Assembly (NCBI GenBank): GCA_973895155.1
Contig: OZ316892.1
Span: forward strand, 27,900,001 to 27,964,000
Length of the DNA stretch: 64,000 nucleotides
Source: Marsupella aquatica
Taxonomy: Eukaryota; Marchantiophyta
Direction: 5' to 3'
Shown here: piece after piece, positions 13,902 to 26,269 of the stretch
Layout: every line of letters begins with the position of its first letter
Position numbering within the stretch: position 1 is the first letter of the stretch
Notes under the pieces: generated by a model
Database searches by the model: none
Told to the model about the DNA's origin: nothing
The model's input: only the letters and a program-made list of their open reading frames with translations
Position numbers and translations under genes: made by a program

Positions 13902-13978
13902 GCAGTCGTTGTAATTGTCACTCCGTGTCTCGGTACTGCACTGTTAGTCGCTGTAATTGTCACTCCGTGTCTCGGTAC
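13902..13978 (+). repeat. tandem duplication of about 38 bp
   Basis: Two adjacent copies of a GTAATTGTCACTCCGTGTCT-containing unit (at about 13902-13940 and 13941-13978), differing at a few positions (CGTTG versus CGCTG, TACTGCA versus TACAG). Confidence 0.7.
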
Positions 13979-14380
13979 AGTACAGCAATTTGGTTTTGGG
14001 CTGTTGGCATTCTCATTCTCATTCTCATAGCTCGTTCTGGACCCCTGAACATGCGGAATTGAATTGTGCTCCTCGTTCTAGAGCTCACTGCTGTAGAGCT
14101 CGGAATTTCCTTTCGAGCTCTTTAAGCACTTCGAGCACTGTGGCTGCTCAACTGGGTCAATTGGATGCTGCGAAGCTTTGCTGCTGCTGGGTGTGCAATC
14201 GATGGACTTGATGCTGCTCTTGCTCTTGTGTCATCACGTTGATGAGCCCTAAGCTGCTGGAGGCCCCTTGCGAGGGCTCGTTGGGTGAGAAATTTATCAG
14301 GAAGGGGAGGGGAAGGCACGAACGTAGAGAGGGATACGATTTCTGTTGCTGGGTAGCTCATTGTCACCGTGACTTTTACG

Positions 14381-16390
14381 ATGCAAAGCGACAGAGGAGG
14401 ACTCAAGGAGACTGACGGAGGTCGCCAGCGATTCGAGCTGGAGCTGGAATTTGTTCAGTGCCTGGCTAATCCGACTTACATCCACTGTGAGCTCTCTGCC
14501 TCAAATCCCACTTTGAACCATAGGGTTTAATGTCCCTGGATTGTGTTTCGTGGGTTTAGTGTCCCAAGCAGTGAAGGACCATTTCGTGCACCTTGTCGTA
14601 CAGAGAATGCAGCTTGGAGCCCTCCCCCAGTCCCCATTGACGTCAGGAATTTTATACGTAAATTTGAAGTATTGAACTGGAGAAAAGGGAGGCTTGACGC
14701 GACAAGTCATTTATTCGTTCTATTCCTGTCGGTGTGACTCTCCCTTTCTTACTTTCGAGAGAAGTAAGTGAGGTTCATCGGTCTGGTAGCTCTTTCAATT
14801 ACCGGATGCAGAGGAGATGTAGTTTTACGGAGGCTATTGGGAAGGAGTTTTGATTTTATTGTTTTAGAGATACCTCCCGTTTGTATGAACTGCACAGAGA
14901 TCTTGTGGCTAGAATATGCTCTGCACCTCAAATTTTGTGGGAATAACATGTAGCTTCTCATGACCTAAATTTGAAATTGTGGGGGCCGAATTTCGTGGAA
15001 ACTACATGTAGCATCCCCATGATTAGGTGCTATGAGGTTCTTCATGACTTGTGAAAGAGCATCAGTAGCCCTGAAAAAGCTTGCAACTAACAGATGTTAT
15101 CCTCCGCTCTTATTTTCGCATGTGAGGTTGGCGGGAAAGCATTGCTTCTCTGATTATATGAACACCATACTGATAAGCCTGCTAATTGCTTGGTGTTCCT
15201 GAAATCGGAGTGTTAGTCCCCTGAATAAGTCTACTAGGAAACTGGTCTCGGCATATTATGGTTTAACATTTAGCCAGAGGCGATTAGGTTGTTATTCGGA
15301 AAGTTTACTGACTAGTGGTTTTTTCCCTGCTCGGTGAGAAACTGCAGATTTGGCTCAGAATCGGTACTTCGACGATGAAGCATTCGTCGGCTATCTAAAG
15401 TATCTTCAGTATTGGCAACGGCCGGAATATGCCAAATTTATTGTGTAAGTTCTCAATCCCCTAGCCAAGCTCTTCAATTTCTTTACCCAGCTGAGGAAGC
15501 CGATTTCTCTTCTGTCATAACCCGAATATTTGGCTGTGGCCAGCATCCTTGGTAATGTTGGAGGCAAGGATATCTTGTGTTAAATGTGGACGTCGAAGGT
15601 CCCCCATTTCATGACAGATAACCAATCAATCGCATTGATTCAATCAATAACCTGTTGGCCTCTAGCAGGGTTCCGTTCCTCTCGTTATCTCGTAAGAGTG
15701 GATGGTAGTCTGTTTTAATTGGTCTCCCTTCTGACATTCTGTCATTTATGCTTCCCAGGTATCCGCACACGTTGTTCTTTATTGAACTTCTACAAAGTCC
15801 ACACTTCCGCAGTGCCATGGCACACCCAGCAAATAAGGTAATTCACGCGTGTATACATTTCGAACATGTTTTCTAGTGCCATCATGAAGACCACAATTGA
15901 AGGGTAGTCTATTTGACCCTGGAATAACCAAGCCCAGCATAAACTGTAGTCTACATGAACACGAGTGGGTGTGAACTTACCGTACGTTGGATGTCTTCTA
16001 GATTCGAAATGAATCCATGTGACAAGTTTAGAGTTGGAGAAGTTTTTATGAGTACAGGATTGCATGTTGGGAATGTTATTTGGAAGATTTTGCTCCTTAC
16101 CACGTAAGCCTATCCTGAACACCCTTCACTGAGCTGAAGTTGGCACCCTGCTAATGTTACATCTGATGTGTTCACAGGAGGTGGCTCATAGACAACAATT
16201 CTACTTTTGGAAGCATCATCGAAACAATCGATTGAAGCATATTTTACCACGGCCCCTTCCAGAGGAGCCAGCACCACTACCACCGCCACCTGTTGTGCAA
16301 CCAGCTCCCCCTCCTCCAGTCCCTGTTAAGCCTGAAGGCACGACTAGAGCTGGGGCTGGAGAGCGCAGAAAGCGCAAATATACAAGTTAG
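14381..16390 (+). CDS. MED31: Mediator complex subunit 31 (MED31/Soh1)
   Basis: Subunit of the middle module of the RNA polymerase II Mediator complex; nuclear. Four exons: 14381-14486, 15348-15444, 15759-15837, 16178-16390, all with GT-AG junctions and matching phase, giving 164 residues. The core is nearly invariant in the family: FVQCLANPTYIHYLAQNRYF, then GYLKYLQYWQRPEY, FFIELLQSPHFRSAMAHPAN, and AHRQQFYFWKHHRNNRLKHI. The C-terminus is proline-rich (PPPPPVVQPAPPPPVP) and ends in RRKRKYTS, like the basic tail of plant MED31. ATG 14381 is the first Met after an in-frame TAG about 30 bp upstream, so the start is well fixed. No paralogue or operon-like neighbour; IFT88 follows on the same strand 3.3 kb away. 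Confidence 0.96.
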
Positions 16391-17640
16391 TGACCAGAAC
16401 ATTTAATGTACAGATTCTTACACTCTTGGGAGTGTCACCGATACATGTCGTGGCTGTGAGAAGTTCAAGATTGAATAGACCTTCAGGACTGCACCTTGTA
16501 CAATCTTGGAGTTGGTGCTTCTTCGGGTCTTCTTGGTTCAAAGATTCGTCAATCAAATTTGTGTCCAGTAGGTTTCCTCTGATCAGTTTGTGCCTGGCAA
16601 ATCCTTGGACCTGACTGCTATATCCGTGCATCTCAAGTTCCTTTCTCGTACGACATCTCGTCAGCACCTAATGCTGTTAGTGAGATTTGTTTCCAAGTAG
16701 CCATGAATTTCTAGAAACCCGTGTCAACCAGTGCACAAGGCGGTTAAATTGGATCCCCCTCAGATTGTACCATGTATGGTTAGAAGAGCAAACATCAACA
16801 CTGGAAGTTTGCGGTTGCATCAGATTTCTTTGGCCAAAGACCTCCCTGGACCCTAGCAAGATGGGTTAGGTTGCATCTAAAACCAAAAGCCTTCTAAATG
16901 GACTACCGTTCAAGTACGATACCTGAGTTGAACACAGTAAGAATATGTCCCTGAGCATGTGCAGATCGAGGTGCCTGTCTATAGCTCGACCATGATCAAG
17001 CTCTGCTTGAAGAAAACAAAGAGGCGAGGATAGTTGGAATATATTGCAAGAAGGTTTTCTACTTGGTGAGGGGAAGCGCCTGGTCCACCTGAAGACCATT
17101 CTGCCATTTCAGGTCAATCTATATGCTTAAGCTATGCAAATTTGTAAAGTACTACATATTTATAAAATGTTTGGAAGACGGGACGCTTTCATCTGTCTTC
17201 TATAAACACATCGAGGTCGTTAGGACTGCATTTCCCCACAATTTATTCCTTTGAAGCGACCATCTCATTGATTAGAAATGTCTTTTCGGGCATTGTTTAG
17301 TCAAAATTTTAAAAATCTTTGCTGGAAGCATATCTACAACTGAATTGCATGTGTAAAGGAATGGAATCTACCACAGTAAGGCATTACACCAACTCCTCAA
17401 GTTGTGCAAGTTCAGTCTGTGGTTGGTTTGTGAGTCACTAAAGAGGGCGTTCTTGCTTAGTTCAGATCTAATGAAGGACTGTCCTTCAGCTATCCATTAT
17501 TTTGTAGCAAGCCAATTCCTATTTTGAAGCTATGTACTATACCTCCATCTTTACTTATAATCAAGGGCCATCTTGGTTTGTGTTGGACCGGCACAAAATT
17601 CAACTATTTTCTAATTCCATGATAAAATGCGGACCTAAAT
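16391..17640. other. intergenic, 3' flank of MED31; no gene seen
   Basis: Probably includes the MED31 3' UTR. The frames on both strands are short and lack motifs. Confidence 0.4.
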
Positions 17641-17645
17641 ATCAT

Positions 17646-17870
17646 TTATTTTGTATTCCAGGAAGTAATTGATGCCAATGTATTAGTCTCGTACCCAAGT
17701 TTATTTTGTTTTCCAGGATGTAATCTGATGCCAATGTATTATTCTCGTACCCAAGTTTATTTTGTTTTCCAGGATGTAATCTGATGCCAATGTATTATTC
17801 TCGTACCCAAGTTTATTTTGTATTCCAGGATGTAATCTGATGCCAATGTATTATTCTTGTACCCAAGTTT
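17646..17870 (+). repeat. minisatellite, 4 copies of a 56-bp unit
   Basis: The landmark CCAGGATGTAATCTGATGCC recurs at 17713, 17769 and 17825, with a diverged first copy at 17659 (CCAGGAAGTAATTGATGCC). Spacing is 54, 56 and 56 bp. Copies 2 to 4 are almost identical, so the array expanded recently. Confidence 0.9.
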
Positions 17871-18009
17871 TGAATGACTTATTCTCACAATTCCCACAAC
17901 TAGATCATTAACATAAGCAAAAGTTGAGTGATATTTTAGGAATACAGAAAAAGTAAAATAATGAAATGGATGGAAAATTAAAAGCCATCCAACAATTTAT
18001 TGGCATGCA

Positions 18010-18510
18010 ATTTTTCTTACATTTAGGGGGTTCGAGCCATGCAATATATTAGATTCCGTATACAATTTCCATTCTATAAGACAATCTTTTACTTTGTTTT
18101 ACAATTTCCATTTCATAAGACAGTTTTTAATCTATTTTTATACGTGAAAACCATTTTCTCTCTTTAAGAGTTTCCTAGATTTTTGGTATTTCCCATAATC
18201 CCCCCTCCCCCCCCCCCATGGTATTAATTTTTATTTAAGGAAAATACATTTCAAGGAAAATGCTGGGGGTTTCACTTCCACAAAATGGAACATCACATGC
18301 AACGAAACATAAAGTGATTTTATTGGTTCTAAGAAAAAACTTAAGAATTTTCTCAAAAGAACAATACGATATTTTTAATATAATTTTGAGACTTATAAGA
18401 GCATTAGGGTATTTTTAATGAGAATTTTAGAATATTCCAAGAATATTCCAACTTTATAGGGATTTAAAAATAATACATTTTTCTTACATTTAGGGGGTTC
18501 GAGGCCTAAA
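18010..18510 (+). repeat. pair of dispersed 28-bp direct repeats in AT-rich DNA, plus a poly-C run
   Basis: A TTTTTCTTACATTTAGGGGG segment followed by TTCGAG occurs at about 18013 and again at about 18479, 466 bp apart in the same orientation. Between them is a C-rich run (about 18200-18219). The repeat includes a GGTTCGAG motif like a tRNA B box, but no tRNA fold surrounds it. Confidence 0.5.
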
Positions 18511-18944
18511 AATGTTGTAGGTGAAGGGGGAGGCCTCCACATAGTGAGACCCCAGAGGGGAAATGATTTCATGAATGATCATTTTGTCAATCATTTCTAT
18601 TAATACTAGCCCAATTACTTGTTCCTTGAACATATAAAGCAAAACATTCTTGCACAAAAACAATTCTATGTTATTTAGGTTCTAACTTTGCTCCATCCTT
18701 GTTTTTTGTCCACCTTCATTTCAGTTTTGTCTTTATGTAGAGTCAATGTCACTTTTGTTATCTTTGCCCCATCCTTGTGTTTTGTTCACCCTCATTTTAA
18801 GTTAAGTGATTTTAAGAGATGTATACCAGAGACTCATGATCAGTTTTGTATGTATTGAGAGTGATGGTATAGAGGCTTCACTCTAGACCATAAACCTTAA
18901 AAGTGGTTTCCCTTTCCCTTCACAAATTATTATTAGTAAGATTC

Positions 18945-19240
18945 AAAGAACAGGCATTTAGGCTCATGTTGGTTAAAGTTCCGGCATGCACGTACACCAG
19001 AATTTGAAGAATAGGCATTTATTGAAAGTTCTAGCATGGACACCAGAATATGAAGAATGGGTGTTTAGTAAAAGGTTTAGCACGGACACCAGAATTTGAA
19101 GAATGAGCATTTATTGAAAGTTCTAACATGGACATGAGAATCAAAGAATGGGCATTTATTAAAAGTTCTACCATGGACAACAGAATTCGAAGAATGGGCA
19201 TTTATTGAAAGTTCTAGCATGGACACCAGAATTCACATTC
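18945..19240 (+). repeat. degenerate minisatellite, about 6 copies of a roughly 53-bp unit
   Basis: Repeated landmarks are GGACACCAGAATTTGAAGAA, GGGCATTTATTGAAAGTTCT and AGCATGGACA, with indels between copies. The array lies 0.5 kb upstream of the IFT88 start codon. It is more diverged than the array at 17646-17870. Confidence 0.8.
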
Positions 19241-19715
19241 AGGCTAGTGTTATTGAAGTGACAACATGGACATGGACACCAGATGCCAAGAATGTTCACC
19301 AATGAACACTGTCTCAGATGCATCAAAAGCCTCCTATTTGGCCATCAATCTCATTTAATTTGCACTGTACCGTAGTTGTCTCTCTCATAGGACAAGGCCT
19401 CACTGCAGAAATCACAAAAGTCACTCGAAGCTGTGTATGATGAAACCAAATCTGAGCTTGAAGTCACTATACAACACTGTCTGAATTTAACGGTTGGTCA
19501 CTCAACAGTTTCTCTGTTCACTACTCAAATTTACGGTTAGTGACATTGCCTCCCAACCTTTACGATCATCTCTGGTATACAAAGCCAAACTAAGGCTAGT
19601 TGCAGTAGTTGATGGCACTCATGCCGCTCTTTTGATTGAGCTCCTCTGTATCTAGAAGTCTCTTGTGCATCTTTAATAGTCCCTCATTACTCCCACTGCG
19701 AAACATCCCGAAGCG

Positions 19716-22700
19716 ATGTGGTCAGCCGTGATGGTGAATTTAGGAGGCGGTGACGGCACCGGCCCAGAAACCATGACTCCTGCCGTGATAAATAATGGCG
19801 ATGATGATTTGTACGAGGGATACAATGACTTTGATCCCCAACTTCTTGTCTACGGAGATGCAAGCCCTTTTCCTCAGGTGTGAGAGAGAGATGAAAAATA
19901 CTCTAGACACAGAATTTCCACCTCGCATTCGAGGTGTAGAGCTAAATTTGCGTTGAGATTTACCAATAGTTTTGATAGTTTCACTCTGGACTGTCAATGA
20001 ATGTAGTTTCAAGCCGCAAGCATACCAATTTTGATTTGACTCGGGCACTTAGCTCCTATAGTGGCAATTTGGTACCCTTCATGTTCAGCTTCTCGGTTGA
20101 AATCGTGAAATTGTGAAGGGGTGCCAATTCCTGAAAATTGACACTTTTTACTTTGCTGTCTGTGAAAATTGGACGATAAAAATTGAGAGCCCAATTTTGA
20201 TTTAATTTGCAATTTTAGGGTTGTTTTGGTAGTCACTGAGCACGTTTAGGGACGTTACTGCTTGCGTGGCGAATCCAATGGCACCAACGGATTGACATTG
20301 AGCTGGGGGCTTCGACGTGTATCCCTAGGATTTTCCTGCTAACCCATCTTAAATTGTTTGCAATCATCACTGAACGTTATTTCTCATTGGAGTAGTTAAC
20401 TAGTCTGCTAGCAGAAAAATCTTTTGCTAGGTGATGTTGCAAGGGAATGATAACGATATACAAAGAAGTCAGTAGTATAATATTGCAATTCTTCAGCAAA
20501 CGGCAGAACATGACAGTCAGCAGAGTTTGAAAGACGATTTTTCCTGTCTCGCACGAGAAGCAACCCGTAACTTCTCTGCTTCAAACAGCTCGTCTCTTCA
20601 AAGTTTGAAGCACAAAAGTTTTGAGGAGCTTTTTGTGCAAAATCTCAGCATTCTAGTGGTTCTGGCTGACTTTGGAGATTGGATAATATTGGGTCCTACA
20701 ATTGCTAACATTAAATTTCCTTACGAGATTGGTGTCAGCCCATGCTCGGATGAAGCTCCAATTAGTTGTTATCTAAAATCAAGGTTTGGTATTCGAGTTG
20801 TGGTTTAGACAAAGACAGATTTCAGGCAGATTTTTTACTACTCGACCAAGAAGGCCCCCTCCATTTTTGATAGTATCTACATGGAAGGAGTACCACCAAG
20901 GGCTGGTAGGAAGGATGAGAAATTAGAATGAGCATGACTTCTAGAAGGATGAAATATTAGAAAGAGGAAAGTTTGCTTGTTATGTGAAAATAAACGTCCT
21001 GCATGAACGCAGGCTGCTAGAGAGAGAAAAATGGAGCAATATTTGGCTGGAGGAAAGCCCGATGTCTTTCCCCCGTTTGACCCGATGGTAGCTCACAGCC
21101 AAACTTCCTCCATGTCAGAGAATCAGGTTCATTTCTCAACTGTAAGCGACGTCGAGAATGGTCACAAATAGCTCTCTTTGTGCTGTTGTGTATATTATCG
21201 TTTGCTTGTTAGATGGGTATATTAGAATGCCTTGTGATCAAATCATATGATGCCTTTTGTCTTTGGGGACGGACAAAGCACTCTGTAAGTGCTCTTTGTG
21301 TGATCTGCCCTGTAGGGGGCGAAGTCAGATGTGTTCACAGTGAGGACACCAACTCCTATGATAACTTCGATGTGGAGGCCTTCAACCACAGGCAGGACCA
21401 CGCGGGCACAATCCATGACATCAGCTCCTCAGAATGAGATAGCTCGTCCCATGACTGCAGTAAGAGCAGCAGGTTACTCGTCAAGGGTAATTTCTTATCA
21501 CTCTATTCTCTTTCATTTGTTGTTCTCATTGTCTTCTTCTGATCTCAGTCATTATGGTCTAGCTACATTTGTGTGCAGACATTTCAGTCAATTGTTCCTC
21601 TATGATTTATATACAAGACCGCCACATGATCCCGGGTAAGATATTAAATTGCCTCAACTTCTGATCTCTCAAAATATGAATTGAAATTTGTGTCTGTATG
21701 GCACATTGACAATCCATACAAGCGATGGCAAAATACTTCAAGGAGCGCAATTGGCTGAATAAATTGATAGTCTGGTTGTAGACCATTTTTTACAATTTGG
21801 ACACTTTTAGTACTATAGTACCACCTAAGCAATAATGCTGGTTCTCTTTCAACACATGATATCTCCAACTGAATTTGGATTTAATCCCATTCCTTGACCG
21901 TCTTGAGTTTGATACCAGTCTACCTAAGAGTCTTCTCATGCACTAATACAGCTGTTTCAAGAAATTGCATTGTTATTCAGATTGTGTGAGTTTTCTCCAA
22001 ATTATGAGCCAGGGGTTTTGTGCTGTAAGCAACTCACACTTGGCTAGTGGATTGGAGCACAGGGCAACAGGTTTGATCCGCTAAATCAAGGAGCACGAGC
22101 TATGACTCCTGCACATCCCAAGAAGGAGGAGAACAATCCTGAGTACCAGAGCCGTAATATGGAGAGATTAGTCAATCAATTGCTTGAAGAAAGTGCCACC
22201 GCTGGTGTAGCTGTATGTAGGATCCTTACCTTATATTCATCCTCCCGCTCATCCTTTCACAAGTGAAATGCATTACTAGGCTGAAGTCTGCATACCAGCA
22301 GCACATCGCCATTTGCCAACTGAAGTTCATGTGGAGCACTTTCTAAAAAATGGCCATGTAAGTATTGAAGATGCAGCATCCTCCTTAACAACCATTACTA
22401 TGAACAAAGTATCAAGCTACATCCAGTAGGTGTGCCATGAACTTAAATTAATTTGAACAATTACCATTAAATCCCTATTTATTGGTATTGCTTTCATGAA
22501 ATCATGATATCCTGAACGGATGAAGGGTGGCGTTTGTGAGATACAGGGAGACCACCAGATTGCATTGGAGAAAGCCAAGGAGGCTGGGAAGAAAGAAAGA
22601 CTCTTATGCAAGCATAGGGAACAGACTGGTTTGGTAAGGAGATTTCATTGTTGCCTTCCTCAAATTTTATGAGTGTGGGCAATTTATGAGGTCCCATCTG

Positions 22701-25471
22701 ATGTATTTAGTGGTTCTATTGGTAGTGCGCAGGGAGATCAAATGAACCTTGAGCTCACATTTGCTGTATGCTTCAACTTGGGTTGCCAGTATCACAACAG
22801 CGGCCAGCAAGCTGAAGCCTTGAGCACCTACTCCCAGATTGTTAGAAATAAGCAGGTTTGAAAATGCTTTCTCTGTCATAGCTGTCCCCTTACTTTGGCT
22901 TCTTAACAAAAAAATTCTTCATGTTTGAATGTTATCTTCTGTAAAGGAGTTGTCCCGCTAAGAACTCTGGAGGATGTCTGTCTTTGTAGTTTACTCACGA
23001 TGGACGGTTGAGAATCAACATGGGGAACATTTACTATGAGCAGCAGAAATACACTCTGGCAGTGAAAATGTACCGCATTGCTTTGGATGAGACTTCCAAC
23101 ATGTACAAAGGAGTCCGGTACAGAATCATGCGCAATATTGGAAACACTCTCATGAAGCTTGGCCGGTATCAGGTTACTTCAACTATCTGCTACTGAATTT
23201 GGAGCACAGTCAAATTTAAGTAATATTGGAACTTGCCATATCAGAGTGCCCCATTTTGCAACTCTTGTCCATAGTACTTTTGTAAGCTTTAAATTAAAGT
23301 CCTAAACTTTCCAGATAAGATTTAGGTAGAGACAATGATCTACTTGAGGTCGGTGGCTGGGATACAGGATGCAGCTCAATCCTATGAAGATGTCATTGAA
23401 ATAAAGGTGGACCATCAAACTTGTTACAATTTGATTGTATGTTATTACATACTGGGCCATTGTGAGAAGATGAAGAGTGTGTTCACAAAAATGTTGCTTG
23501 TGAAGCACTATAACTCCGACTCAGATGATGACATTGATGGGGACCATACTGCTGTTCTTAAGGTCTGTGTTTGAACTTCATTTCTATTGATTTAGAAGCA
23601 TGTTCTCTATTAGATAGGATTAAAGTTGAAAATCCTGGGTGAAGTAAATGTATTAGTTCAAATGTATCCAACAAGTGACAATCACCGATGTCCAACCAAA
23701 TGTGGAACCAAACAGAATGATGTGCTTCGAGAGGAACTCCGCAGTAGACAAAACAGGGCAAACAAATACATCTTCACTGCTGCTAGACTCATAGCTCCTG
23801 TTCTTGGCGAGACTTTCTTTGAGGGATACGACTCCTTGATCGAAATGTTGAAAGATCAAGAATACCTTGCTCTTGCAATTGAGATGGAAATGGAAAAGGC
23901 CATGCAACATCTTCGTAGACAGGACTTTGGACAGGTTTGACCAAATTTGGTTGTGTTCAGTTTGGATAGAAAGCTATTTTCAATCTCAAGTTTCTGTCAA
24001 CATTTACCAGCTTGCCACCACTAGTAGGTCTCTCATAAGCATCCTGAAGACACCTATTAAACAATCTGCAACTTTGGAAGGGAAGACAAACGGAGCTAAT
24101 ATATGTTGTATCTATTGTTGAGACTTATTGTAATGAGGATAACACACCGGTGACCATGTAGGCAGTCTCATTATTAAAGAACTTTGAGAAGAAGGAGAAG
24201 GACCTCAAAGCTCGTGCTGCAACAAATCTGTCTTTCATCTACTTTCTTGAGGGTGACGTTGCCAATGCAGAAAAACATGCGGAGCTTGCTGTGAAGACAA
24301 ATCGATATAACTCATCTGCTCTAGTTAACCATGGGAATTGCTTTTTCTCACGGGGAGATATGGAGGGTGCCATTTCAGTGTACAGAGAGGCAGTGGAAGT
24401 TGAGGCAGACTTTGTCGAAGCAATCTACAACATTGGGCTCTCCTATAAAAGGCTTGGTTCATTGGTAGAGGCATTGTGCACATTCAAGAAGCTTAGCAAT
24501 CTACTGCCTAACAATGTTGAGGTTTTGTTCCAAATTGGGCATGTGAATGAGATGATGGGCAATTATCAACAGGCCATTAAATGGCTTGAGATTGTCAATA
24601 CACGGGTGCTGCATGATTCGGAAGTACTAGCCATGCTAGGAGGCTTGTACTACAAGTTAGATGATGAGCCGAAAGCCTTGCATTACTATATTGAGTCCCA
24701 TAGAGCTTACCCCACAAACATGGACATCACTTCATGGCTCGGGGCGTTTTACGTCAAAAATGAGGTCTACGAAAAGGCTATGCCTTACTTTGTGCTAGCA
24801 TCCAAAGTCCAGCCATCTGAGGTCCGATTCGATTACAACATGCCACTCCAAGTTCTACATGCAAATGATTACTGTTTCCTCTGACAAATGCTCAGACAAA
24901 GATTGCTTCACTTTCACTTGAATTGTGTGAGCCTTGAATACCAGAAAGGTTTTCCTGATAAATCTCTCCTCCCGTGCCCTCAATTAATCACTCATTAGTT
25001 TGATGTGCTGAACAGGTCAAATGGCAGCTGATGGTGGCATCTTGCTTCCGGAGAACAGGACAGTACAAGTTGGCCCTTGCCAAGTACAAAGCCATACTTG
25101 CAAAGAACCCAGAGAATGTGGAGTGTCTGAGATACTTGGTACACATGTGCACTAGCCTTGGGAGAAAGGAGGAGCTAACACACTACATGTCCAGGCTTCG
25201 AACTGCAGAGAGTCAAGCCCAACAACACTCCAGGGCTGACAAACAGGACGGTGGATCAGGGAAAATTTCCACCACACAGCACAAAGGAAACTTAGCTAGA
25301 AAGAATCATGACAACAGAGGGGGGAGCACACAAGATAACCTGGAGCCAGCCTCTTCATCTGGGCCCCTAGTGTCTCTCCAAAGACCTGGTCAAAGAATGA
25401 TTTCTGTTAGAAAATACAGCTCTGCTGAGGTAGAGTGGCCAGAACTGGGTGACGACCTTTTGCCCATGTAG
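19716..25471 (+). CDS. IFT88: intraflagellar transport protein IFT88 (IFT-B TPR subunit)
   Basis: Core IFT-B protein needed to build cilia and flagella; it acts at the basal body and along the axoneme. Exons: 19716-19877, 21316-21486, 22063-22212, 22547-22633, 22733-22855, 22990-23172, 23368-23562, 23716-23934, 24162-24821, 25016-25471. All are phase 0, giving about 800 residues, close to the family's usual length. The N-terminus has the acidic DDDLYEGYNDFDPQ motif; next come ARPMTAVRAAGY and a FDPLNQ segment followed by LEKAKEAGKKERLLC. Repeated TPR units fill the rest (for example YNIGLSYKRLG, WLGAFYVKNEVYEKAMPYF, QLMVASCFRRTGQY). It ends ELGDDLLPM, like known IFT88 C-termini. The intron between exons 1 and 2 is 1.4 kb and may hide one small exon. 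The donor after 24821 (GTCCG) is weak but gives the conserved E-V-K-W join. An in-frame ATG at 19731 is a possible alternative start. Confidence 0.94.
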
Positions 25472-25989
25472 GTGAATGATTTACACACCCCCGAGGGGAT
25501 ATTATGCCCGGATGGACCTAGGGGTTTGCTCTGCCTATCCCCATGGAATGCTTCAAGCCATCAGTTAATTAACATTGGGGGAAAAAGTGACCAACTGCTT
25601 TTGGAAGGACTCTTCAGTTTTGCTAAGGGGGCCTCGAGTAGTTTTTCCAGGCACCCTGACCAAGTGTAAAATGTTGGTTTTTGGCAAGCTTGTGCATTTA
25701 TTAATTTGGACAACTTACAGATCTTTGTTTAATCTCAAAATTTCCAACTTATCCTTATAACTGCTTGCTGGCATAAATCAATGGTTGGTGGTTACTAGGG
25801 ATACATCCTTATCTTGAATCTTGGTCTTGCCATTTTTTATGGTCTTATGTCTCTCAACCTCTAGGAGAGTAAGTTGTTTTTAAAAATAAAAAATAAAGAG
25901 GAAATAAAGTGAAAACCCCACAAAAAGGGGAGGGTCGGTCACAACATTTGAACCCAAGACCTTTGAGTCACTACTCAAGTGAGTTACCG
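25472..25989. other. 3' flank of IFT88, no gene seen
   Basis: AT-rich sequence, probably the 3' UTR and spacer. No coding signal. Confidence 0.4.
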
Positions 25990-26195
25990 CAGAGCCATGC
26001 CTCATTGTTATGAGACATTTAAGAGATACGGAGTGCTTGTGCTGCCAAGACTTGGTAGCCTAGAGTGCAGTAAACTATTCATGTGTTTCTGAGTATGTAA
26101 GCTCATCAGCGGTGAACCAAAATCTGCCGATCACCTTGTTTGTTGGATGTTCATGGACATGTAGTTGTGAATATAGTTTTTCGACAAAGAGATGC
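25990..26195 (+). repeat. fragment of the dispersed LTR-like repeat (family C, copy 2)
   Basis: Collinear with 13380-13585: a GAGATACGGAG.GCTTGTGCTG stretch, GCCTAGAGTGCAGTAAA, CATGTGTTTC, CAGCGGTGAACCAAA, and GTTGGATGTTCATGGACAT. More diverged than copy 1. No internal coding region accompanies it. Confidence 0.5.
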
Positions 26196-26269
26196 TTCAG
26201 CTTTTGGCTTGTGTGAAAGGCAAGACAGGTGGGAAAGCTCGTCAAGCCCTTCACGGGCCTGGACAAACG

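Noticed and set aside
18040-18060. tRNA gene suggested by GGTTCGAG, resembling a B box
   Set aside because: No A box or cloverleaf stems around it, and the same words occur in a second copy of a dispersed repeat at about 18490.
17646-19240. CRISPR-like arrays
   Set aside because: Units are contiguous tandem copies without unique spacers, in a eukaryotic nuclear context.
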